NCBI GenBank assembly: GCA_039707655.1
Contig: CM077665.1
Coordinates: 140,121,148-140,185,147 of the forward strand
Direction of reading: 5' to 3'
Length of the DNA: 64,000 bases
From: Elymus sibiricus
Taxonomy: Eukaryota; Streptophyta; Magnoliopsida; Poales; Poaceae
The notes below the pieces were generated by a model. The model was not told where the DNA came from, did no database searches, and saw only the letters and a list, made by a program, of their open reading frames with translations. Below, one piece after another: positions 33,461-46,252 of this stretch. Position 1 is the stretch's first letter. Every line of letters starts with the position of its first letter. The translations under genes were made by a program, and so were the position numbers.

Positions 33461-33922
33461 AATTTTACAAGTAAATCACAAAACAGGGTCGGAAAATGTG
33501 TCAAACACATAGAACGCGAGGGGTAGCCCGAGAGTTGCCGGACGTACCGGGGTGGCGAACAATGGAGAGAGGACCAGTGTACCGGTCCTAGCGACGCTGA
33601 GGCTCGAAACAGCGACGAAGCAAGGGAACGACGGAGGGGCCAGACGTCCGGCGCGGAGAAGGGAAAAGAGATAAGAGAGCAAATGGATCTGATAGGTCCG
33701 AGAAGGGGTGGATTTGATGTAATTTGTGATGGGGTAGGCGTGTCGGGTCCGACGTGGTGAACGCGCCCGTGCATCCCATATCCGCCCCATATGAGGAGTG
33801 CCGACTAGCTCGGATGTTTGTGCCTTGTTTGAGGCATCCGTCTGAAACTTTTTTATCAATCACTGACTGAATTGTTAGCCCGGTCGTTTGATGCGGATTT
33901 GGGTGCCATGCTGTAGATGCCC
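32781..33922 (-). mobile_element. PIF/Harbinger DNA transposon, 5' half
   Basis: The minus strand starts with a terminal sequence GGGCATCTACAGCATGG at 33922, typical of Triticeae Harbinger/MITE ends, then a short non-coding leader (33461-33900). A broken transposase ORF follows and is cut at 32780/32781 by the LTR of element X. The other half should lie beyond X, left of the window. It ends only about 15 bp before a TATA-like motif of the SCAPER-like gene. Confidence 0.75.
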
Positions 33923-34591
33923 TGAGAGCACTTCAGTTTATAGTGGCAAAACCGAGGAAGCTTGGAAACTAGGGGCTCAAACGTAATTATCCCTTTACTA
34001 ATGTACTGGGCATCACACCAACTCACCAAGTGCCATCCTGTCCGTTGTTACCCATCCTGCGGCTGTATCTTCTCCGCTGCAGCAGGAGTAGCACAGTACT
34101 CTCTCTGACCCGGAGCACCACACGGCACGTCACCAAGGCGTCTCTAATAAAGTGTCTCAGTGCCCTAGAGGTGCCGCCGTGCCGTAGCGTCGCCACTGAC
34201 GCCTGCCCCCGCCGCCATCGCCGTTCCTGTTCCACCTCATCTCGCCCCTGCTGCGTCGACCCCGTCCGCAATCTCCGTCGTTGGTCTCCGAGGTAGGAGC
34301 ATTTTGCCATCCGGTGAATAGTTAAACCCCAACGACCTCCAGAATTTCTGGGTGTGTCGGTGCGGTGCAGACCATCTAGATCCGCCCCCGAAAGACCCAA
34401 CGTCTTGTTTCCTGTCCTAGATGCTCCAGTCGCGGTTGCCGGTTTGATTCGATTGGTCTGATATCAGCTTGTTTTCCCCCCAATTTTTGGGCTTCATTTG
34501 GAAAGCAGGAATGCCGTGAAGGATTTGCCGTGGAATATATGTCTGAAGGGCAGGAATGCCGTAAGGATCCACCGAGGATTGGTTCACCGCT
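33923..34591 (+). promoter_or_regulatory. Promoter and 5' leader of the SCAPER-like gene
   Basis: A TATA-like TTTATAGTGG lies at 33938-33947, followed by a CT- and GC-rich leader (34020-34290). A likely 5'-UTR intron starts at GTAGGAGC (34293) and ends at an acceptor GGAAAGCAG near 34508. The leader ends at the ATG at 34592. Short repeated text (GGAATGCCGT(G)AAGGAT) occurs twice at about 34509 and 34551. Confidence 0.5.
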
Positions 34592-37500
34592 ATGGAGAAT
34601 GATCATGGAGATGGGGATGATCTGGGATCAGGGTGGTTTGAAGTGAAAAAGGTAAGCGGTTCCTTTACTTGACCAGCTCTGCTCGGGTTTAATTCCATAA
34701 AATTATTGAAATTGTACACCATATCTTCTCAATATCACCATGTTGATTAAGGCCTGAGTGGGCTATGGGGCAAGTTTGATTCATCTAAGATACTTCAAGG
34801 CTGTCAAGATGGCACCACAATAGATTTTTGTTTTTGTGTGTGTTTATCTCCTATTGTGTTTTCACTCTTAGTGCTGGTGCTGTGCTGCTGTTAACTCGCT
34901 ATAGTTTCTTTTAACAGAAACACCGATCCAGCTCAAAATTCACATTGCAGAGGTCTTCAGGAAGTTCCATCAATAAAACTCCAAACTCTTCATCACGGTC
35001 TCAGGCCAACCACAGTAATGGCAGTTCAAGGTGGTATGACAGGCTGCAGCATTCACATCAGAGCACAAATGATAACCTTGCCGTTGATGAATTGGATAGT
35101 AGAAAAACAACTAAAGTGCAGCATGAGGAATGTGTTGATGTAGGCGCTAGTAACCTGAAGAATGGATTCAGTGTTTCAGCTTCAGAGCATATAGTAAAAA
35201 AATGTGAAGAACTGCAGTTGGCCGAAGAAACAAATGATCCTCCCAAAACTGGCATGATTGATCACACAGATCATTCAGTGCCTCATGAATCCCCCAACTG
35301 TTCAAGTGATCTTGCAAAACCTGTAGAACATTCTGATCATGTCAAAGGCCCTCCAAAGACAGAGCCGGTAGATGTTTTGCCCAACTCTTCTGTCAAGTTT
35401 GGAAATTTTGATGAAGTCCCAGGTCCAGCATTACCCTCAGACGCCTTTAGAGACAATAACTCTTCTACAATGTACATGGATGATGAAGGTGCTACACAAT
35501 TCAGAAATGAATTAAAAGATGAAAGTGCACTTGAAGATGAAATGAATTCTGTAAGAAATGCTGATACATCTCCTATCATGATTCATGCAGTGGAGGCACC
35601 CACTGAATGTAATAGAAATCCATTGGATATATGTGAAATGCAAGATAGTCCTGTATTTGTTAGTGGTTCAACTACCTTAGCCGACTCTGTCTCCCTGTCC
35701 TCAAACAATGATCTTGAAGTTCCAGTTACATCTTCCTCGGTTGCATCCATAGAAAGCCAAACATTACTTCGTAACCTCGCAACGGTTTCTGTAGATCTTG
35801 GAGGTGAAACTGTTGAGAGCAAAGAAAGATTCAGGCAGAGGCTTTGGTGTTTTCTTTTCGAGAATCTGAATAGAGCTGTGGATGAACTGTACCTCCTCTG
35901 TGAATTAGAATGTGACATGGAGCAAATTAATGAATCCATACTCGTTCTTGACGAAGCTATATCTGATTTTCAAGAACTAAAGTCCAGGGCAGAGCATTTT
36001 GATAACACCAAGAAGTCTCCTAGCTTACCAAAGGAAGGAACGCCAATGGCTGTGAAAGCCGATCATCGAAGACCTCATGCTTTGTCTTGGGAGGTCTGTG
36101 TTCTCATCAGTCCATCAAGATTACCTTCGTGTGGTTCATTTTCATATTACGCCTGTTCATTTTGCCTGCGGAACTTTGAAATATGCGTATATGGTTGTTT
36201 TTTAGCATTCTTATCTCTTTATGATAGTTTTTCAGCACTCTGATGAATTGGGTACTTCTCCTAGAACACATGTCTACTATGTTGAATGCTAAAAGTTCTT
36301 GTTGGTTATGTTAAGCGTGGTATATGTTTATCCTTAAAAAAGTGTGGTAGAGGATGTCTTGGTGAATGTGGCCCGTGTGTTCTGTAGATTTCTCGTATAT
36401 ATTTTGCTGTTGGAATAGTATGAACAGTTGTGAAGGCTTAAGAGACACTTTCTGATATATCATGTATGCAGGTCAGACGGATGACAAGTTCACCACACAG
36501 GCAAGAGATATTGTCTTCATCTCTAGAGGCCTTCCAGAGGATTCAGTTCGAACTGGCACGCAAGCAGGCTGGTATAACAGCAGAGAGCTTTGCATCTAGC
36601 TCTTCTGGGGAAGTTTCAGGTATTTCAGCAAAGCTGACTACTGCATCAGCAACAGTTGGGAATATCAGTTTGAAAGTGGAGAGTCAGGTGAAACTTTCTG
36701 ATGATAGTGAGAAAGAAGTTACTGAAGAGAGACAAAGTAAGGAGGCATTGAAGTCAGGAAGATCATTCCCACAAAGTATGCCTTCAGTTTCTGCAAGGAG
36801 TAGAAGAGGGGCACTGGAACCAATATCTGAGATAGCTAAACACACTTCTAAGGATAGGGTAATGGCAGAGAACAAAAAGTCAACAGATATTGTGAAAAGG
36901 AGTACGACCCATCTTGAAAAGGAGAAGCAAAATACAGGACAGTGGAAATCGATGGATGCCTGGAAGGAAAAAAGAAACTGGGAAGATATACTGAAATCTC
37001 CTGTTCGGAGTTCCCGTGCCTCTCATTCTCCTGGTGTTGGCAGAAAAGTAACAGAACGTGGACGTGTTCTACATGACAAGTTAATGTCTCCCGAAAAGAA
37101 GAAAAGAAGTGCTTTCGATACGAAAAGAGAAGCAGAAGAAAAGCACGCACGTGCTTTGCGGATCAGGAGTCAACTGGAAAGTGAGAGAGTTCAGAGACTA
37201 CAACGTACCACTGAAAAGTTAAGTCGTGTAAATGAATTGCAGGCTGTGCGCAGCTCAAAACTGCGAGAAGTAATGAATGCACGCCATCAACGTGGTGAAT
37301 CTCGTCATGAAGCATATCTAGCCCAGGTTGCGAAAAGAGCTGGTGATGAGAGCACTAAGGTTAGTGAGGTTCGCTTTATTACATCACTGAACGATGAAAC
37401 TAAGAAATTCTTGCTGAGGCAGAAACTTCATGATTCTGAAATGCGGAGAGCTGAAAAGCTACAGGTGATCAAAACAAAGCAGAAGGAGGACACTGCAAGG

Positions 37501-40500
37501 GAAGAGGCTGTGTTGGAACGAAGAAAGTTCCTTGAAGCTGAGAAAATGCAGCGCCTTGCTGAAATACAGCGTAAGAAAGAAGAAGCTATAGTCAGAAGAG
37601 AAGAGGAGCGCAAAGCATCTAGTGCTGCACGAGAAGTGAAGAGCGCAGAGCAACAACGAAGAAAAGAGATAAGAGCTAAAGCGCAACAAGAGGAAGCTGA
37701 ACTTTTAGCACAAAAACTAGCTGAAAAGCTCCGTGAAAGTGAGCAGCGCCGGAAGTTTTACCTTGAACAAATACGTGAGAGAGCTTCAATGGATTTTAGG
37801 GATCAGTCTTCACCTTTTCAGCGCCGCTTCCCAAGTAAAGATAGCCTAAACCGTTCTACGTCAGCTAATAGTGGGGAAGATTCACAGATAGTAGGCAATG
37901 CCAGCACTGCAGAGTCTATGGTTAAAACATCCAATGCCACACAGATGAAACGAAAGATTAAGAAGATTCGTCAGAGATTAATGGCTCTCAAGCATGAATT
38001 TGTTGAACCAACCATAGGTGAAAACACAGGAATTGCACATAGGGCTGCTCTAGGAGCTGCCAAAGGTAAGTTAAGTAGATGGCTACAGGACTTGCAAAGA
38101 CATCGTCAAGCTAGAAAAGAAGGTGCAGCAAGTATTGGTTTGATTGTTGGTGACATGACGAAGGTACTTCCTATTGATTACATTACATATTGTGCCATAC
38201 TATGATAGCAAAGATGGTTACTGATAGCCCTTTCTGTTTATTTTTTAACAGTTCTTAGAAGGAAAGGATCTCGAACTGCATGCTACTAGACAAGTTGGTT
38301 TGCTTGATTTCATTGCGTCTGCTTTACTTGCCTCACACACTTCAAGACCAGTAGCTTGTGAAGTCACTGTTTACCTTTTGCGCCTGCTTAGAGTGTTACT
38401 CTCACTTCCAGCTAATCGAACTTATTTTCTTGTACAAAATCTTTTACCTCCAATTATTCCCATGCTATCTGCATCACTAGAGAATTACATTAAGGTGGCA
38501 GCATCAAACTCTGGAAGTTTGAATCCTCTGTTAAGTAAAACTACAGAGAACATGGAGACAGTTGGTGAAGTTTTAGATGGTTTTTTGTGGACTGTAACCG
38601 TCATTGTTGGTCACTTATATGTTGACGACGAACAACTCAAAATGCAGGAGGGTCTGATAGAACTGATTGTAGCTTATCAAACAATTCACCGTCTGCGAGA
38701 TCTTTTTGCCCTTTATGATAGGCCCCAGGTGGAAGGGTCCCCACTCCCATCATCCATACTATTTGGTCTCAACCTTCTGACTGTCTTGACATCCAAGCCA
38801 GGGAACTTTTCTGCCATTGATTGGGAGTCCTGCAAATGCAGAACTCCAGCTGGTAATCTAGCTCATGAATGTGAGTATCTTAGTTCACTAGACATACGAG
38901 TTGGCAACCAGCTGATGGCACCAGACGAGTCTGGAGATGCCAAATTACCATCTAAAACTTGTGATATTTCGAAATGTGATGACTGTGGGTTTAGTGAAGT
39001 GGTTGAAGAAAACAAGCCCGCGGAACAACACGAAGGTTCTGCTCTAGGAGATAGAAGATCATTGGATGAAACTAGAAAAGGCTTGTTATACCTCTCTGCT
39101 GGCCAGAATAACTCAGGGTCTGTGTCAGAAATACAATTGTCAAATTTGGGAGATACAATAGATCAACATTTTGAAGTTTCCACTCAGAGAAATGAAAATA
39201 GTACCGTGGATGGTCACCTTGAAGGAAGAAAGATGAATAATATATGTACAGAACTGAATGGCAGTCATGGAAAAGGCAATGAAATAAACTTAAAACAACC
39301 TGCAGTGCTTGTACTTTCTGCCATGGCTGAGACAGGCCTGGTTAGTCTGCCTTCACTGTTGACAGCTGTGTTGCTGCAGGCAAACAACAGATCATCATCC
39401 GACCAGGTTTGTGTTTCTGCTTGTTTAAGGTGCAATGCTTTATTGAGAAAAGTTGGTCTATCTCCAAACTCAGTTGCGCTGTAGACCTGAAGAGTTGCTT
39501 TACAAGATTGCACTGGGATGTTTGTAGAACTCATGCATTTTGATATATAGCACTAAATTTCTCAGCTTCAAAGTAGTACCCATTTCTGTTTCATGAACAA
39601 AAAGGGTATTGCACATAAATTTTCTTTCACTGGCATACTGTTGTTCTTAAAAGAGTTTAGTAACATATAAGGAGAAAAAAAATGACCTTTTGACATCATA
39701 TACATATAATTTTGTAGGTAGCTAGTAGGCAATTTAGATACTATTGCATTGATTTATTGTAGCTTTCTTCTTGCTAGAAAATGATAGCTAAAATTTTCAG
39801 GCTTCAGCGATTCTTCCATCAAATTTTGAAGAAGTAGCCACTGGTGTGTTGAAAGTTTTGAACAATGTGGCATGTTTGGATATCACTCTTCTGCAGTGTA
39901 TGCTGGTAAGCAGTTGTATCCAAAGCTGGGTATTATTGTTATTGGCTTCTGTTTGTTGGTTTTCATGCATTGTTTGACACTGAATAGATGAATTTCTGAA
40001 CTGCAAAATGTAGCCTAGGAAGACACAATGACACAACAAAGAATCTTAAACTATTTAGAGTGGCAGCAGACAACTAGTCATTCTTAAAGATCTCGTGCAA
40101 AATTTGCTGTTGGCAAACTGGCAACATTTTAATATGGGAGTCCTGAAGATTTTAATAATCTGTTTTTCCACCTATGCTAGTTTGTATGCTTACTGGTTAT
40201 GAACCCTTTTCAGGCTAGATCAGATCTGAAGATGGAATTCTTTCATTTGATCAGTTTTCTTCTGAATCATTGCATGAATAAATGGGGAGTACCAAATGAT
40301 CAGGTAATGTGTAGGCTATTGCATTTACAAGCAAATTTTCCATGGATTCTCAGCAGTTTGCGTGATATATCTATAGTTCTTTTTCTCGAATGTCCGTCCC
40401 TGGAGGGCCATATCTATGCTTTTGAAGTAGTGCTTTGTGTTGAAGTAGATTGTTTCACTCAAGTATTGTAGTAGTTACTTTCAGGTTTCAAGTTTTTTCA

Positions 40501-43500
40501 ATTTGTAGATCATTTCGTCATTGGCCGATGGTAGCAAGTAATACATCTGGAGTTCATTATTACTTGTCTTGTACTGATTAGGCTGTGATCGCTTTGGCAC
40601 TAGAATAATAAAGTTGAGACCGCTATTCCTAATGGGGAGAGAAATAAAGTGGATTCTATATTTGTGCACTCTTTTAAGTACCGTTGGGATGCTGTCATTT
40701 CTAACAACAAAGCCTTTAGTCCCAAACAAGCTGGGGTAGGCTAGAGCTGAAACCCATAAGATCTCGAAACCTACTTATGGTTTTGGCACATGGATAGCTA
40801 CCTTCCACGCACCCCTCTCAAGTTTGGTCTACCCGACCTTTCTTGAGTCTTGACATTTCAACACGCTTTAACCGTCACTATACTGGAGCTTCTAGAGGCC
40901 TGCACTGTATATGCGCAAACCATCTCATACGATGTTGGACAAGCTTCTTTAGTCGGTGCTACCCCACCTCTATCACATGTATTTCAGATCCGATCCGTTC
41001 TTGTGTGGCCACACATCCATCTCAACATGTGCATCTCCGCTACACCCAACTGTTGAGCATGTTACCTTTTAGTCGGCTAACACTCAACGCCATACAACAT
41101 TGCGGGTCGGATCGCCATCCTATAGAACCTGCCTTTTAGCTTTTATGGCACTCTCTTGTCATAGAGAATGCCAGAAGCTTGGCGCCACTTCATCCATCCG
41201 GCTTTGATTCGATGGCTCATATCTTCATAGATATCACCATCCTTCTCCAGCATTGACCCCAAATATCAAAAGGTGTCCTTCTGGGGTACCACGTGTCCAT
41301 CAAGGCTAACCTCCTCGTGCCTAGTAGTACTGAAACTGCACCTCATGTATTCAGTTTTAGTTCTATCAAACCTAAAACCTTTTGATTCCAGAGTTTGTCT
41401 CCATAGCTCTAACTTTCTATTAGGCCCCATTTGACTATCATCGACTAGCACGGTAGCGCCACATCATCCGCAAAGAGCATACACCATGGGATATCTCCTT
41501 GTGACCCCACCCGTCACCAAAGCAAGGAGATAAGGGCTCAAAGCTCGTGCAGTCCTATTTTAACCCGAAAGTCATCAGTGTCGCCATCACTTGTACGAAC
41601 GCTTGTCACAACATTATCGTACATGTCCTTGATGAGGTTAATATACTTTGTTGGGAGTTTGTTTTTCTCTAAGGCCCACCACATGACATTCTGCAGTATC
41701 TTATCGTAGGCATTCTCCAAGTCAACGAACACCATATGCAGGTCCTTCTTTTGCTCCATGTATCTCTTCGTAAGTTGTCGTACCAAGAAAATGGCTTCCA
41801 TGGTCGATCTCCCAGGCATGGAACCAAACTGATTTTTGGTCACGCTTGTCATTCTTCTTAAGCGGTGCTCAATGACTTTCTCACATAGCTTCATTGTATG
41901 GCTCATCAGCTTAATTCCACGGTAATTAGTACAACTTTAAACATCCTCCTTGTTCTTGAAGATTGTACTAATATACTCCGCCTCCATTCTTCTGGCATCT
42001 TGTTTGGCCGAAAAATGAGGTTGAAAAGCTTAGTTAGCCATACTATTAATACTATTACTATGTCTCTGAGGCCTCTCCACACCTCAACGGGGTTACAATC
42101 AGGGCCCATCGCCTTGCCTTTTTTCATCCATTTTAAAGCCCCTGGAACTCCTAGATTCATCGCCCAAAACGCCTGCTGGTATCATCAAAGGAGTCGTCCA
42201 ACTCAATGGTAGAGCTCTCATTCTCTTCATTGAACAGCTTGTTGAAGTACTCCCGCCATCTATGTTTGATCTCCTCGTCCTTCAGCAGGAGCTGATATGC
42301 TCCGTTCTTGATGCCATCCCTCGTCTTCCTCTTGGATCTTGGCCATCTTATAGATGTCCCTTTCGCCTTCCTTCGTATCTAAGCACTGGTGGAGGTCCTC
42401 TTACGCCCGACCTCTTGCTTCACTACTCACCGCTCGTTTTGTGGCCTTTGCCACCTTGTACTTCTCTATGCCCGGTGTACGCATCTGAAACCGTCTTTCT
42501 TTTCCTTAATAGCCTTCTGGACATCATCGTTCCACCATCAGGTATCTTTAGCTTCGCTTCTACTGACCTTGGTCACCCCAAACTCCTCTGAAGCCACCTT
42601 ACGAATGCAAGTCGTCATCTTCATCCACATATTGTTTGCATCACCTCCTCCCCCCCCCCCCCCCCGCCGCCGTCGCTTTGAGCTTTGAGCTTCCCCCGCC
42701 GCCGTCGCTTTGAGCTTTGAGCTTCCATCCACCGCTTTGTTCTAGCGACTTTGGTGCGCCTATCCCGCTGGACACGAATCAGAAAACGGAAGTTAGCCAG
42801 CACAAGCTTATGTTGACGGACAACACTCTTTCTGGGTATCACCTTACAGTCTAGGCAAGCACGGCCGTCTTCTCTTCTCGTGAGAGGACGAAATCAATCT
42901 GGCTAGAGTGTTGATCATTACTAAAACTCACTAGATGTGATTCTCTCTTTTTAAAGAGGGTGTTCGCTACGATCATGTCGTAGGCTAGACCGAAGCTTAA
43001 GACATCTTCTCCTTGATTCCTGATGCCATAGCCAAAACCCTATGCGCCCCTTCAAAACATGTATTGGATGTACCCACGTGGCCATTAAGGTCTCCTCCTA
43101 TGAAGATTCTTGTCAATAGGTACACTCCTAACCATGTCCTCTAGGCCTTCCCAAAACTCCCTCTTGGTGCTCTCATTGTGGCCTACTTGCGTGGCATACA
43201 CCCTGATAATATTGAGAACTAAGTCTCCAACTATCAGCTTGACTAGGATAATCCGGCCCCTTACCACTCCATACTTGAGGCTCTTGTTAATAAGATGCCT
43301 ACTCCATTTCTGTTTGTAGTTGTCCCCGTATACCATAGCTTGAAGCCAATATCCTCCTCCTTCGCCTTTTGTCCCCTCCATTCGGTTTCTTGGACGCGGA
43401 TATCAACACCTCTTCTCGCTGCTATATCAACTAGCTCCCATAACTTACATGTCAGGGACCCTACGTTCCACCTACCTAAGCTAAGTGGATCCTACTAGGC

Positions 43501-45041
43501 TCGGCTAGCTTCCTCACCCTTCGCAATCGTCAAGCCAAATGCAAAGACCCTTGCTCATTTTTCACTACACCCGGGTGTCGATGTAGTGCGCCACTAAGGA
43601 TGCGATGACTCGATCTTTGCTCACTTATCACCGTATCCAGATCAAGATACGGCGCGCCACCAAGGGGGTGACGGCCTGGCCCTTGCCCACTTCACACCAC
43701 ACCCGGGTTCCGGTATGGCGCGTCGCTAAGATGGTTACTCCCCAACGATGTTCTTCTGACTTCTGAGTTAGTTTCATCTCCATAAGAGTGGCTGAGTTTT
43801 CACGTTGGCTCACCGTATCCAGATCAAGATACGGCGCGCCACCAAGGGGGTGATGGCCTGGCCCTTGCCCACTTCATACCACACCCGGGTTCCGGTATGG
43901 CGCGTCGCTAAGATGGTTACGCCCCAACGATGTTCTTCTGACTTCTGAGTTTCATCTCCGTAAGTGGCTGAGTTTTGACGTTGGCTCGCCAAGCCTATCA
44001 CAATCCTCCTCCTTTACCTGGGCTTGGGACCAGCTATGTTGAGACCATATAGGTGGAGTTGATGCTGTCATTTCTAACCATTCTACAAAAACAGATATGG
44101 GCATGAAGCGAATTTCTGGCACTGACAGTGATAGTTCTATTCGATGGTCAGCTATGATAATTTATAATTATAATTATAATTATAATTTTGAAAGGAACAT
44201 TTTTGTGTTACAAACTTACAATCGCTCCTTTTTTCCTCTCTTCTGGTTACCCGGTGCAAGGGACCAGTACGAATGTTATACCTCAGTGACGCCAAGAGAC
44301 AATTCTTAGGCAAACACTTTTGGATAACAAGTGTGCTCCTTTCTTCAGGTCGGTTTACTGCTTCTAGAATCGATACTGCTTCTTGGCTACTTCTCTTTGT
44401 TCCATCCCGGGAATCAAGCAGTTCTTCGATGGGGTAAGAGCCCCACAATACTTCATAAGGTAAACAGTTATTTTATGTAGCCATGTTTTTCTTAATTTCT
44501 GGAGATTGTTGGCCGATTTTGACGAGTTGAGAAACAGGTGTGCGACCTGCCTTTTGTTTTCTTCAGTGACCCAGAGTTAATGCCCATCTCGACTACTGCT
44601 CTCATTGCCGTCTGCTACGGCTGTGATCAGAATAAAAGTGTGGTACTTCAAGAAATAAGCTCAGATATGATCGGTACTTTGCTGAAGTCCTGCAGAGCGT
44701 CAATACTGGCCACTTCAGATTCCATTGCCGCGGATGGTTGTGGAGCCAATAATTCCGGTGATAGCACTCATACCTCGCCGGACATAAAAAACTCACTATC
44801 TGACATGTCGATACGGTCAAGCCGCAAAGGCGTGCGGCCAGTGTTAGGAAAAGGCGTTTCAGGGGCCGTCAGGTTAAACAGAAACAAGAATCAAAAGGAT
44901 GGTAAAGGAGTACGAGCTGGTGATGATGGGGGGGCCCTGAAGCAAAGGGCCGGGGAAGCTTCATCTGCTTTTATGTTGCATAGGAAAATCCCGGCTTTCT
45001 TCTTTGACAAAGCAGAAGAGTTCTTCTGCGGCGGTGCATAG
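34592..45041 (+). CDS. SCAPER-like protein (S-phase cyclin A-associated protein in the ER homologue)
   Basis: Eight coding exons: 34592-34651, 34918-36093, 36472-38163, 38252-39406, 39801-39905, 40214-40303, 44349-44459 and 44538-45041. All are phase 0 with GT..AG borders, 1630 codons. The N-terminus ([10 protein letters not shown]) is acidic, followed by a Ser-rich low-complexity region. Residues about 324-440 ([20 protein letters not shown] ... [15 protein letters not shown]) match the SCAPER N-terminal domain. Residues about 620-850 form a long Lys/Glu/Arg coiled coil. Residues about 980-1060 and the C-terminal exons are helical and hydrophobic ([20 protein letters not shown]). Animal SCAPER binds cyclin A/CDK2 at the ER and takes part in tubulin mRNA autoregulation; the plant role is not established. 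Intron 6 (4045 bp) holds a LINE. No disabling change is seen, so this is probably functional. Confidence 0.92.
41266..43385 (-). pseudogene. LINE ORF: endonuclease and reverse transcriptase, many frame breaks
   Basis: Fragments in several frames: endonuclease (43381-43085), linker (42842-42540), RT fingers and palm (42160-41906, [32 protein letters not shown]; 41906-41538, [33 protein letters not shown]). The FADD catalytic box is near 41475 in a third frame, and thumb text ([22 protein letters not shown]) lies at 41451-41266. The protein cannot be made. An AP-type endonuclease plus RT identifies a non-LTR element. Confidence 0.85.
43631..43994. repeat. 182-bp tandem duplication in the LINE 5' region
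   Basis: ccgtatccagatcaagatac starts at 43631 and again at 43813 (period 182). The two copies are nearly identical, differing by a few substitutions and small indels near 43770 and 43950. Lies near the LINE 5' end (minus strand). Confidence 0.85.
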
Positions 45042-45420
45042 TAAAAACGCTGAATAGCACAAGCTGACCAGACCTTTACCAGAGGCTACAGAATTCGGGT
45101 TTTTGCACAAGCTGACCAGACCTTTAGAAGAAGCTACCGAATTCGTTTTTTTTGCACAAGCTGACTGGACCTTCACAAGAAGCTGCCTGCCGAGAGTTCG
45201 GGTTTTTGAGGTGATGATGGTGCGTCTGACCAGTGTACCATGAGGGAGGCAGTGACATGTCGGCAGGCTGGTTCCAGGTTACCCTACCTGTTATTTTTTG
45301 ACTAAATCCCGTGGGCTAAAGATGTCATTGTAGAGAATAAGTTTGCGATGCAGCGTTTTGCATGCTTCAAATTAGCCAGTTCCTTGTCCAAAAGAACTGT
45401 ATAGAAACAAGCTGTGAATT
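45042..45420 (+). repeat. SCAPER 3' UTR with three 48-bp tandem repeats
   Basis: gcacaagctgac starts at 45057, 45105 and 45154 (spacing 48 and 49). Each unit continues with (c/t)(a/g)gacctt...aag(a/c)agct and ends in a T run. They begin 16 bp after the stop codon. No further ORF. Confidence 0.8.
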
Positions 45421-46252
45421 GTAATGTCAAACTCTGGCACCAACACATGCACACAGGGAAGATATACATCATATATACTTTTTTGGGTGAGCTTCAGTTC
45501 AAAGTATGGTACAAACCAGACAAAGCGGTTGTCCTTTTTCGAACATTACTTAGAGCTGCGTATGTTGATAATCAATAAGTTTTCCATTTACAAAACAACC
45601 AAGGCTCTGTCTTAGGAGCAACTATGACAAAATGTATCGATTTCCATGCGATGTCCTACTAGCTATCAAGCATTGGGGGTTACCTTATGGCTCTTTAAGT
45701 CACCCCTTGTTATTATTTACTAAAAGGTGTTACCTCATCATTCTCAGGTGCCTCCTTTTTTGCTCCTTTTCATTCTGTGGCGGCTATTTCGTGTGATCTT
45801 ACATTGAGATCTGTGCAATTTTTTCTTTCTTGCATGTTATTTTACTTGACTAAGACTGGTTAAGTTGATAATCCATAAGTTTCTATTACAAAACAAGCAA
45901 GACTCTTATCTTAGGAGGAACTACAACAAAATGCATCGATTTCCATGTCCCTACCCATCAAGGCTTGTAGTTACCTTAATCTTATGTACTAGCCATCACT
46001 AATCTTAAAACTTTTCCAAAGAAATGCAAAAAATAAAATACAATAAAATTCTGCGCTCAGTGGAGAGCTTGCCATCCTGGACCTGCCTTCAACGGTTCAC
46101 CGCCCGCCCAGCCTCCAACTGGCCGTCCCCGCGAGCCTGCTCCGGCCGCCGTCTCCCCGAGCCCGGTCGCCGGCTGCAGCCGACGCATGCATGCGCTGCT
46201 CCTTCAGCGTCGTCGTCCTGCCCCGTCCATGCCGCTGCTCCCGCCGACTCCG
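45421..46252. other. Intergenic region with a local duplication
   Basis: No supported gene. A block of about 120 bp at 45569-45690 (gataatcaataagtttt ... acaaaatgtatcgatttcc) recurs, diverged, at 45869-45985, about 300 bp further on. 46042-46252 is GC-rich, with no credible ORF of its own; it lies downstream of the convergent F-box gene. Confidence 0.6.

Larger units (their letters stand above)
40706..44060 (-). mobile_element. LINE retrotransposon remnant in SCAPER intron 6
   Basis: Flanked by an 18-bp perfect target duplication, gatgctgtcatttctaac, at 40688-40705 and 44061-44078. The 3' end (minus) reads GGCTTTGTTGTT, a TTG-type tail instead of poly(A), as in a widespread grass LINE family. 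On the minus strand, endonuclease-domain text (43381-43085, [29 protein letters not shown]) precedes reverse transcriptase text (42160-41470). Antisense to the gene. Confidence 0.9.

Noticed and set aside
42651..42665. C homopolymer runs (also 49074-49086 and 51752-51761) as possible frame or assembly signals
   Set aside because: None lies in an intact coding region; possible sequencing inaccuracy but no biological claim can be made.
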